Source of the DNA: Micromonospora terminaliae
Lineage (GTDB): Bacteria > Actinomycetota > Actinomycetes > Mycobacteriales > Micromonosporaceae
NCBI RefSeq assembly: GCF_009671205.1
Contig: NZ_CP045309.1
Location: 6,032,001 to 6,096,000, forward strand
Length of the DNA stretch: 64,000 bases
Direction: 5' to 3'
The translations under genes and the position numbers were made by a program. Of this stretch, positions 58,069-64,000 are shown piece after piece (positions within the stretch are counted from its first letter, which is position 1; every line of letters begins with the position of its first letter). A model generated the notes under the pieces. That model saw only the letters and a program-made list of their open reading frames with translations, was not told the origin of the DNA and ran no database searches.

Positions 58069-60437
58069 TCCGGGAACGGGCGTACCCGGTCGAGCCGTGG
58101 CACGTCCGGGAGACCCGGCTCGACATGGACGTGCTGGCCCAGTCCGAGTCGGTCTTCGCCCTCTCCAACGGCCACGTCGGGCTGCGCGGCAACCTCGACG
58201 AGGGCGAGCCGCACGGCCTGCCCGGCACCTACCTCAACTCCTTCTACGAGCTACGTCCCCTGCCCTACGCGGAGGCCGGCTTCGGCTTCCCCGAGTCCGG
58301 GCAGACCGTCGTCAACGTGACCAACGGCAAGCTGCTCCGGCTGCTGGTCGACGACGAGCCGCTCGACGTCCGGTACGGCGAACTCATCTCCCACGAGCGC
58401 GTCCTCGACCTGCGCGCCGGCACCCTGCACCGCGAGCTGCACTGGCGCTCGCCCGCCGGCCGGGACGTGAAGGTCCGCAGCACCCGGCTCGTGTCGTTCA
58501 CCCAGCGGGCGGTCGCCGCGATCCAGTACGAGGTCGAGGCGCTCGACGGGCCGCTGCGGCTCATCGTGCAGTCCGAGCTGGTGGCCAACGAGACCCTGCC
58601 GCCGCAGAGCAAGGATCCCCGCGTCGCCGCCGTCCTCGAGTCGCCGTTGCAGGCCGAGGAGGAGCTGACCACCGACGACGGCGGCCTGCTCATCCACCGC
58701 ACCAAGGTCAGCGGCCTGCGGGTCGCCGCCGCCATGGCCCACGACGTGGAGGCGCCGGAGCGCACGACCATCGAGTCCGAGGGCTACGAGGACTGGGTGC
58801 GCACCACCATCGGCTGCGTGCTCAAGCCCGGCCAGACGCTGCGGGTGGTCAAGTACCTGACGTACGGCTGGTCCAGCCGGCGGTCCCTGCCGGCCCTGCG
58901 CGACCAGGTCGGTGCGGCGCTGGCCGCGGCCCGGCTGGACGGCTGGGACGGCCTGCGCCGGGAGCAGCGCGAATACCTCGACGAGTTCTGGGACGCCGCC
59001 GACGTGCGGGTGGAGGGCGACCCGGAGGTCCAGCAGGCCGTCCGGTTCGGCCTCTTCCACGTGCTCCAGGCCGGCGCCCGCGCGGAACGCCGGCCCATCG
59101 CCGCCAAGGGCCTCACCGGCCCCGGGTACGACGGACACGCCTTCTGGGACACCGAGATGTTCGTGCTGCCGGTGCTCACCTACACGCAACCGGGCGCGGT
59201 GCGGGACGCCCTGCACTGGCGCTACTCGACCCTCACCCAGGCGCAGGAGCGGGCCCGGACGTTGAACCTCGCCGGGGCCGCATTCCCCTGGCGGACCATC
59301 GAGGGGCCGGAGTCGTCGGCGTACTGGCCGGCCGGGACGGCCGCGTTCCACATCGCCGCCGACGTGGCCGACGCGCTGCGCCGCTACGTGCTGGTCACCG
59401 GCGACCGGGCGCTGGAAGAGGAGATCGGGCTGGAGCTGCTGGTCGAGACGGCGCGGCTGTGGCGCTCGCTCGGTCACCACGACCGCACCGGCCGGTTCCA
59501 CATCGACGGGGTGACCGGCCCGGACGAGTACACCGCCGTGAAGAACGACAACGTCTACACCAACCTCATGGCGCAGCGGAACCTGCTCACCGCCGCCGAC
59601 TGCGCGATGCGCCACCGGGACCAGGCCCAGGACCTCGGCGTCACCGAGGAGGAGGCGGCCGCCTGGCGGGACGCGGCCAACGCCATGCACGTCCCGTACG
59701 ACCCGGAGTTCGGAGTGCACGGGCAGGTGGAGGGCTTCACGCGGTTGCAGGAGTGGGACTTCGAGCACACCCCGCCGGAGAAGTACCCGCTGCTGCTGCA
59801 CTACCCGTACTTCGACCTCTACCGGAAGCAGGTCGTCAAGCAGGCGGACCTGGTGCTCGCCATGCACTGGCGGGGTGACGCGTTCAGCGGCCCGGAGAAG
59901 ATGCGCAACTTCAACTACTACGAGCGGCGTACCGTGCGGGACTCCTCGCTGAGCGCCTGCACCCAGGCCGTGATGGCGGCCGAGGTCGGCTACACCGAGC
60001 TGGCCCACCGCTATCTGCGCGAGGCCGCGCTCATGGACCTGCACGACCTGAACGAGAACACCCGCGACGGCGTGCACATGGCCTCGCTCGCCGGGGCCTG
60101 GATCGCCCTGGTCGCCGGTTTCGGTGGCCTGCGCGACCACGACGGGACGCTCTCCTTCTCGCCCCGGCTCCCCAGCCGGCTGGGCCGGTTGGAGTTCGCC
60201 CTCCAGTGGCGCGGGATGCGGCTGCGGGTCGACGTCCGGCCGCACCAGACCACCTACTCGCTGCGCAACGGGGGGCCGGACACCGTCGTGGAGCTGCGCC
60301 ACCACGGCGAGCCGATCCGGATCACGGCCGCCCAGCCGGTCACCCTGCCGGTGCCGCCCGCCCACCCGTCCGGGCCGCAGCCGGAGCAGCCGCCGGGCCG
60401 GGCGCCCCTGCTGCACCTGCCCGAGAACATGAGCTGA
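58065..60437 (+). CDS. GH65 disaccharide phosphorylase (trehalose/maltose-type)
   Basis: 790 residues. The N-terminal beta-sandwich ([40 protein letters not shown]) leads into the (alpha/alpha)6 barrel. The barrel has [40 protein letters not shown], the catalytic Glu (about 487) in [14 protein letters not shown] and the phosphate-binding [22 protein letters not shown]65 phosphorylases split an alpha-glucoside such as trehalose, maltose or kojibiose with phosphate to give beta-glucose-1-phosphate. The exact sugar is not certain. It overlaps the beta-phosphoglucomutase gene and ends at a strong terminator. Confidence 0.92.
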   Translation: MIRERAYPVEPWHVRETRLDMDVLAQSESVFALSNGHVGLRGNLDEGEPHGLPGTYLNSFYELRPLPYAEAGFGFPESGQTVVNVTNGKLLRLLVDDEPLDVRYGELISHERVLDLRAGTLHRELHWRSPAGRDVKVRSTRLVSFTQRAVAAIQYEVEALDGPLRLIVQSELVANETLPPQSKDPRVAAVLESPLQAEEELTTDDGGLLIHRTKVSGLRVAAAMAHDVEAPERTTIESEGYEDWVRTTIGCVLKPGQTLRVVKYLTYGWSSRRSLPALRDQVGAALAAARLDGWDGLRREQREYLDEFWDAADVRVEGDPEVQQAVRFGLFHVLQAGARAERRPIAAKGLTGPGYDGHAFWDTEMFVLPVLTYTQPGAVRDALHWRYSTLTQAQERARTLNLAGAAFPWRTIEGPESSAYWPAGTAAFHIAADVADALRRYVLVTGDRALEEEIGLELLVETARLWRSLGHHDRTGRFHIDGVTGPDEYTAVKNDNVYTNLMAQRNLLTAADCAMRHRDQAQDLGVTEEEAAAWRDAANAMHVPYDPEFGVHGQVEGFTRLQEWDFEHTPPEKYPLLLHYPYFDLYRKQVVKQADLVLAMHWRGDAFSGPEKMRNFNYYERRTVRDSSLSACTQAVMAAEVGYTELAHRYLREAALMDLHDLNENTRDGVHMASLAGAWIALVAGFGGLRDHDGTLSFSPRLPSRLGRLEFALQWRGMRLRVDVRPHQTTYSLRNGGPDTVVELRHHGEPIRITAAQPVTLPVPPAHPSGPQPEQPPGRAPLLHLPENMS

Positions 60438-60442
60438 GCGAA

Positions 60443-60472
60443 GCCCCGGCCCGCGCGGTCGCGGGCCGGGGC
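60443..60472. terminator. Terminator of the GH65 operon
   Basis: Perfect 13-base-pair stem (60443-60455 with 60460-60472) with a four-base loop, six bases after the stop. Confidence 0.88.
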
Positions 60473-60485
60473 CTCCGGGCTTACC

Positions 60486-60665
60486 TCAGAACTGGCGGCC
60501 GTTGGACGGCCGGCCGCCGGCGTCACGCGGAGCCGTCGCCCGCGCGTCGTCGGCGGTGCGGGCCACGGAAGCGCGGTCCGCCCAGTCCGGCGACTGCTTC
60601 AGTTCCTGTTTGCGGCGTTCCTGATCGGTGAGGCCCTGTTCCCGGGACCTGTCCTGTTTCGCCAT
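60486..60665 (-). CDS. Small hydrophilic protein, unknown
   Basis: 59 residues, strongly charged: MAKQDRSREQGLTDQERRKQ, then ELKQSPDWADRASVARTADD. It is probably unstructured. An in-frame GTG adjoins the ATG at 60665, but the AGGAT site suits the ATG. No family is recognised. It is convergent with the GH65 gene's terminator and downstream of the thioredoxin gene by 61 bases on the same strand, perhaps co-transcribed. Confidence 0.65.
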   Translation of the reverse strand: MAKQDRSREQGLTDQERRKQELKQSPDWADRASVARTADDARATAPRDAGGRPSNGRQF

Positions 60666-60726
60666 CACGATCCTCGCGATCCGTCGGGGTCCGTGGTCAC
60701 CCCGCGCCTTCCCGATCCGGGCCGGG

Positions 60727-61074
60727 TCACGCGTCGAGGTGCCGGGCGAAGCTCAGCCGCAGATGGTTCTTGGGCCGGGCGCCGACGATCGAGCCGACCA
60801 CCTGGCCGTCCCGGAACACCAGCATCGTCGGCATCGACATCACCTGGTAGGCCCGCGTGCTGTGGGGGTTCTCGTCCGAGTTGACGGTGACGAAGCGCAG
60901 GGCGTCGCCGAACTCTTCGGCCAGCTCCGCCAGGTGCTTCGAGACCGGGCGGCAGGGCGGGCACCACTCCGCCCAGAAGTCGACCACCACGGGCCGGTCG
61001 GCGGCCAGCACGGTGGCCGCGAAGGTCTCGTCGGTGACCGAGGTCAGTCGGACCTGCTGCGTGTCCTGAGGCAT
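60727..61074 (-). CDS. Thioredoxin (WCPPC active site)
   Basis: 115 residues. VVDFWAEWCPPCRPVSKHLA holds the redox cysteines (Cys38, Cys41); the usual WCGPC is changed to WCPPC. The cis-proline is in SMPTMLVF, and RFVTVNSDENPHSTRAYQVM is typical. It reduces disulfides or acts in redox signalling in the cytoplasm. A GGGAGGAAAC site precedes the ATG. The start lies 31 bases inside the end of the MerR gene. Confidence 0.93.
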   Translation of the reverse strand: MPQDTQQVRLTSVTDETFAATVLAADRPVVVDFWAEWCPPCRPVSKHLAELAEEFGDALRFVTVNSDENPHSTRAYQVMSMPTMLVFRDGQVVGSIVGARPKNHLRLSFARHLDA

Positions 61075-61436
61075 GTTTCCTCCCGATGGGCGATCGCGCG
61101 GGCGAGCTGGTCGTGCAACTGGTGACGGACCGCGCCGAGCCGGTCGAGGTAGTCGTCCACCTCGGCGAGCTTGCGCCGCAGCACCGCCACCGAGTCGGGG
61201 CAGACGTCGCCGGAGCTGTTGCCGGCCCGCAGGCAGGCCACGAACGGTCGGATGTCGTCGAGCCCGAAGCCCACCGCCAGCAGCGCCCGGATCTCGTGCA
61301 CGACGCGCAGCTCCGCCTCGTCGTAGACGCGGTAGCCGTTGGCCGACCGGCGTGGGCACACCAGCCCCTGCGACTCGTAGTAGCGCAGGGTCCGGGTGCT
61401 GGTCCCGGCCCGCTCGGCCAACTCCCCGATCCGCAC
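61044..61436 (-). CDS. MerR-family regulator coupled to thioredoxin
   Basis: 130 residues. The MerR HTH (MRIGELAERAGTSTRTLRYY, ESQGLVCPRRSANGYRVYDE) is followed by a helical effector part. That part carries PFVACLRAGNSSGDVCPDS with two cysteines (about 68 and 79), which may sense redox state or metal. Its end overlaps the thioredoxin gene by 31 bases. The MerR-type promoter described at 61481-61511 lies upstream, so it probably controls itself and thioredoxin. Confidence 0.9.
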   Translation of the reverse strand: MRIGELAERAGTSTRTLRYYESQGLVCPRRSANGYRVYDEAELRVVHEIRALLAVGFGLDDIRPFVACLRAGNSSGDVCPDSVAVLRRKLAEVDDYLDRLGAVRHQLHDQLARAIAHREETCLRTRSRSD

Positions 61437-61480
61437 CCCACCGCCCCCAAAACCAGCCTGCTCGCCCCCTGACCACCGTC

Positions 61481-61511
61481 ACGCTAAACCTTGCCGCCGA
61501 CGTCAAGGCAA
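61481..61511 (-). promoter_or_regulatory. MerR-type promoter with 19-base spacer and dyad
   Basis: On the minus strand TTGCCT (61506-61511) and TAGCGT (61481-61486) are 19 bases apart, the long spacing typical of promoters that MerR proteins untwist. Between and overlapping them lies an inverted repeat with CCTTG and CAAGG arms (61489-61508). Confidence 0.6.
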
Positions 61512-61538
61512 ACCCTCGCGCCGCCCCCGAACTCCGCC

Positions 61539-61593
61539 GATCATGGAGTTAGCGGTGTGGGGAAGCGCTTTCCTCCCCGCCAACTTCATGATC
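61539..61593. repeat. 55-bp imperfect palindrome centred on AAGCGCTT
   Basis: Arms GATCATGGAGTTAGCGG and its near reverse complement CCGCCAACTTCATGATC flank the core GGAAGCGCTTTCC. The core resembles LacI/CebR-family operators; the whole could be a dispersed palindromic element. It lies 42 bases before the hydrolase start at 61635. Confidence 0.6.
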
Positions 61594-61634
61594 ACCGCGA
61601 CGGCGGGTATGCCGGGCGCGGGAGGTGTGTGGTC

Positions 61635-62297
61635 ATGGGGGACACACGTGAGGTCACCGTGCCCGTCGTGGACGGTGGGTTGGTCGCGGATGTGATCGTG
61701 CCGTCGGGGGCCGTGGGGGTGGTGTTGTTCGCGCACGGGAGCGGTAGTTCCCGGCACAGCCCGCGCAACGTGGCGGTGGCGCACGAGTTCAACGGGCGGG
61801 CGCTGGGCACCGTGCTGGTCGACCTGCTCACTCCCGAGGAGGACGAGCGGGACGAGGTCACCGCCGAGCTGCGCTTCGACATCGGGATGCTCGCCGAGCG
61901 GCTGGCCGCGATCGTGGACTGGATGGCCGCCGAGCCGACCCTGGGCCGGCTGCCGATCGGGCTCTTCGGCGCCAGCACCGGCGCGGCCGCCGCCCTGGTC
62001 GCCGCGGCCGCCCGGCCCGAGCAGGTCGGCGCCGTGGTCTCGCGCGGCGGCCGGCCGGACCTGGCCGGCAGCTCGCTGTCGGCGGTACGCGCACCGACGC
62101 TGCTGCTCGTCGGCGGGCTCGACGAGCAGGTGATCGTGCTCAACGAGCAGGCCCGGTCGGAGCTGGGCGAGATCGCCGAGCTGCGGATCGTGCCCGGCGC
62201 CACCCACCTCTTCGAGGAGCCGGGCACCCTGGAGCAGGTGGCCGACCAGGCCGGGAGCTGGTTCACCACCCACCTCCGCCAGCCGCATCCGGCCTGA
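61635..62297 (+). CDS. Dienelactone-hydrolase-like alpha/beta hydrolase
   Basis: 220 residues. GVVLFAHGSGSSRHSPRNVA, then VDLLTPEEDERDEVTAELRF, the nucleophile elbow GLFGASTGAAAALVAAAARP, VGGLDEQV with the acid and GATHLFEEPGTLEQVA with the His. The family is the dienelactone-hydrolase type often linked to or fused with phosphoribosyltransferases in actinobacteria; here it stands alone. Substrate unknown. The ATG at 61635 follows GGGAGGTG. Confidence 0.87.
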   Translation: MGDTREVTVPVVDGGLVADVIVPSGAVGVVLFAHGSGSSRHSPRNVAVAHEFNGRALGTVLVDLLTPEEDERDEVTAELRFDIGMLAERLAAIVDWMAAEPTLGRLPIGLFGASTGAAAALVAAAARPEQVGAVVSRGGRPDLAGSSLSAVRAPTLLLVGGLDEQVIVLNEQARSELGEIAELRIVPGATHLFEEPGTLEQVADQAGSWFTTHLRQPHPA

Positions 62298-62320
62298 CCC
62301 GCGTTCGGGCGCCGCCGGGG

Positions 62321-63415
62321 TCAGTCGGGCAGGGCCGCCGCGCGGTGGCGTTGCACGGTGTCCAGCACCCGCCAGGTGACCGCGGCGATCGGCACCGAGA
62401 CGAACGCGCCCGCGATGCCGGCCACCAGCGTGCCGGCGGTCACCACCACCAGGATGACGGCGGGATGGAGCTGCACCTGCCGCTTCATGACGAGCGGCTC
62501 CAGCAGGTTGCCCTCGATCTGCTGGACGGCGATCACCGCGGCCAGGGTGAGCAGGGCGGTGGTCGGGCCGTTGGCGGCCAGGGCGACCAGCACCGCGATG
62601 GCACCGGCCACGGTGGCCCCGATGATCGGCACGAAGCCGCCCAGGAAGGTGATTAGCGCGAGGGGCAGCGCCAGCGGGACCCGCAGCACCACCAGGGCCA
62701 GCCCGATGCCGATGGCGTCGATCGCCGCGATGATCATCGTGCCCCGGCTGTACGCGCCCAGCGTCCGCCAGCCGGCCCGGCCCGCCTCGGCGGTCACGTC
62801 GCGGCGCGGCCCGGTCATCCGGCGCAGCACCCAGTGCCACATCGATCGGCCGTCCTTGAGCAGGAAGAAGAGCAGCACCAGGCCCAGCAGGAGCGAACCG
62901 GCCACCTCGGCGGCCGTGCGGGCTCCGGCGACCGGGTCGGGGGCGCTGCCGCTCAGCCCGTTGCGGATCTGCTCGATCTGGCGGTCGAGCTGCTCGTCTG
63001 TCACCGGCAGGCTGGAGGTGACGAAGTCGCGGCTGCGCTCCAGGCCCTGGTCGAGCTGCTGGCTCAGCTCGCCGAACTGGCTCGCGGTCAGGTTCCACAC
63101 CAGCGCGCCGACGCCGACCAGGACGCCGAGCAGCAGCAGGACGCTGAGCAGGGCGGCCAGTGCCGGGGGCAGCCGGAGCCGGCGCAGCCGCAGCAGCACC
63201 GGGTCGAGCAGTGCGGTGAGGAAGAGCGTGCCGGCCAGCGCCACGGCCAGCGGGGCCAGCAGCACGGCGATCTTCCCGAGCAGCCAGAGCGCGGCGATGA
63301 CCACCACGAGACAGGCGCTCCAGGTGACCGCCGTCCGTACCGGCCAGGGCAGCCCGGCCCAGGTCTGCCGCGGGCCCACCGCCGCCGGTTGTGGCGTCCC
63401 AGCGTCCTCGTCCAC
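62321..63415 (-). CDS. AI-2E-family transporter (TqsA/YdiK-like)
   Basis: 364 residues, about seven or eight hydrophobic segments. TAVTWSACLVVVIAALWLLG, LLDPVLLRLRRLRLPPALAA and the characteristic ITFLGGFVPIIGATVAG and VQQIEGNLLEPLVMKRQVQL of the AI-2E/PerM family are clear. Members export or exchange small solutes; a quorum-signal role is proven for few. GTG at 63415 after GAGGAGGCGAC. It is divergent from the MT0933-type gene. Confidence 0.9.
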   Translation of the reverse strand: MDEDAGTPQPAAVGPRQTWAGLPWPVRTAVTWSACLVVVIAALWLLGKIAVLLAPLAVALAGTLFLTALLDPVLLRLRRLRLPPALAALLSVLLLLGVLVGVGALVWNLTASQFGELSQQLDQGLERSRDFVTSSLPVTDEQLDRQIEQIRNGLSGSAPDPVAGARTAAEVAGSLLLGLVLLFFLLKDGRSMWHWVLRRMTGPRRDVTAEAGRAGWRTLGAYSRGTMIIAAIDAIGIGLALVVLRVPLALPLALITFLGGFVPIIGATVAGAIAVLVALAANGPTTALLTLAAVIAVQQIEGNLLEPLVMKRQVQLHPAVILVVVTAGTLVAGIAGAFVSVPIAAVTWRVLDTVQRHRAAALPD

Positions 63416-63491
63416 GTCGCCTCCTCGATCGTGGCCGTTGGTACCCGACGCACGTGAATCCGACACCCGGGCGGCCTCCGGACGCGGAAGC

Positions 63492-63516
63492 GTTTGTGCC
63501 GCCGGCCCCAGGGAAG
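63492..63516 (+). promoter_or_regulatory. Possible stress-sigma (SigB/SigF-type) promoter
   Basis: GTTT (63492-63495), a 15-base spacer and GGGAAG (63511-63516), close to the GTTT-N(15-17)-GGGTA form of actinobacterial stress sigma factors. It lies 29 bases before the small MT0933-type gene. Confidence 0.4.
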
Positions 63517-63545
63517 GCATTCACGGTATCGAAGGGAGAACCGAC

Positions 63546-63728
63546 ATGAGCGACTTCATGGACAAGGCCAAGGACTTCGCCGACAAGCACGACAAGCAGG
63601 TCGACCAGGGGATCGAAAAGGGCGGCGACATGGCCGACAAGCGAACCCAGGGCAAGTACGACCAGCAGATCGACAAGGGCGTCGACATGGCGCAGCAGCG
63701 GACCGGCGAGGGCGACACCGGCCGCTGA
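63546..63728 (+). CDS. MT0933/Rv0909-type small antitoxin-like protein
   Basis: 60 residues: MSDFMDKAKDFADKHDKQVD, then QGIEKGGDMADKRTQGKYDQ and a near repeat of the DKG-DMA-RT unit. It matches the MT0933-antitoxin family. That family's name comes from a proposed mycobacterial toxin-antitoxin pair; no toxin gene is visible here, and in many actinobacteria it stands alone as an abundant, probably stress-induced, disordered protein. The ATG follows AAGGGAGA. A strong terminator follows. Confidence 0.85.
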   Translation: MSDFMDKAKDFADKHDKQVDQGIEKGGDMADKRTQGKYDQQIDKGVDMAQQRTGEGDTGR

Positions 63729-63736
63729 CCCCGCTT

Positions 63737-63773
63737 CGATCCCGGGCCGTCCACCGTGGGCGGCCCGGGATCG
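63737..63773. terminator. Terminator of MT0933-type gene
   Basis: Perfect 13-base-pair stem (63737-63749 with 63761-63773), then TTGT. Confidence 0.85.
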
Positions 63774-63912
63774 TTGTGCCGGAACGGGAACGACCCTCTG
63801 GTCTCCATCGACAGTTCTCGCTACCATCCGCAGTCGGGGCATGACTCAGCGTCGAGTCGTGCGGAGCCGACCGGCACCGCCCGCGGTGCCGTGGACGAGA
63901 GCGAGTCAGCCG

Positions 63913-64000
63913 GTGACCGACACTTCCCAGGCGACCATCCCGCAGCGCTACCCGTTCAACGCCCCTGTCCGGCTCGACCTGGACGCCCGCTACGCCGAGC
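63913..64000 (+). CDS. Cytochrome P450, first 29 residues only
   Basis: A GTG start and VTDTSQATIPQRYPFN, then APVRLDLDARYAE before the window ends. The RYPFN...LDLD-RYAEL text is the usual N-terminus of actinobacterial cytochromes P450. No haem or oxygen motif is within reach, so the call rests on this short stretch. Confidence 0.6.
   Translation, partial: MTDTSQATIPQRYPFNAPVRLDLDARYAE

Overview
The window is very GC-rich (roughly 73% by eye), almost wall-to-wall coding, with many GTG starts and no tRNA, rRNA or CRISPR array that I can see. The gene content points to a filamentous actinobacterium, most likely Micromonosporaceae (Micromonospora-like). It holds SepH, F420-dependent oxidoreductases, DUF3027/DUF2530 proteins, futalosine-pathway menaquinone genes, an XPB-type helicase pair, Ku/LigD end joining and Scr1-type XRE plus DUF397 regulators. 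This placement is by inference from gene families; no marker RNA is present.

Layout. 1-3.5 kb: end of a quinone oxidoreductase, then an FKBP isomerase / SCO6745-family / HAD phosphatase cluster and an F420-dependent oxidoreductase. 3.5-6.5 kb: a complete two-strand NHEJ locus (ku divergent from separate ligase and polymerase genes). 6.5-12.5 kb: an ECF sigma factor with its membrane partner, a TetR/DUF4267 divergent pair with three matching operators, and assorted small enzymes. 12.5-13.9 kb: an accessory-looking module of short genes (a 40-residue basic peptide, a Cys/His small protein, a DivIVA-domain protein and a divergent GntR regulator), followed by a large secreted repeat protein (14.1-17.0 kb). 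17-22.6 kb: XPB helicase, lipoprotein L,D-transpeptidase and a helicase-C-3 protein. 22.7-28.4 kb: cold-shock protein, mqnD and mqnB. The two mqn genes are separated by about 1.7 kb holding direct, inverted and tandem repeats, a cluster of DnaA-box-like sequences and an HTH-acetyltransferase gene.

28.5-45.5 kb is mainly housekeeping: DUF3027, NCS2 permease, MarR/MFS pair, RNA cyclic phosphodiesterase, aldo/keto reductase, sepH, serC, a citrate synthase divergent from pdxH, aldose epimerase, nitroreductase, acyl-CoA dehydrogenase and DUF4230 protein. 45.5-53.2 kb: PspC, L-serine dehydratase, then a four-gene operon for a teichoic-acid-like wall polymer (TagG/TagH-type exporter, CDP-alcohol phosphotransferase, GT2-TagF fusion). 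53.4-54.7 kb: an orphan sugar-ABC ATPase. 54.9-56.4 kb: a CRACG-motif protein divergent from an XRE/DUF5753 plus DUF397 pair. 57.3-60.4 kb: a beta-phosphoglucomutase plus GH65 phosphorylase operon. 60.5-64 kb: MerR-thioredoxin operon, a hydrolase behind a long palindrome, an AI-2E transporter, an MT0933-type small protein and the first residues of a cytochrome P450.

Regulation visible in sequence: at least nine genes start 6-7 bases after a TANNNT hexamer, the arrangement expected for leaderless transcripts. Long GC-rich hairpins close many transcription units. Several regulators (TetR, MarR, MerR, GntR, XRE) have dyads or direct repeats over their own promoters.
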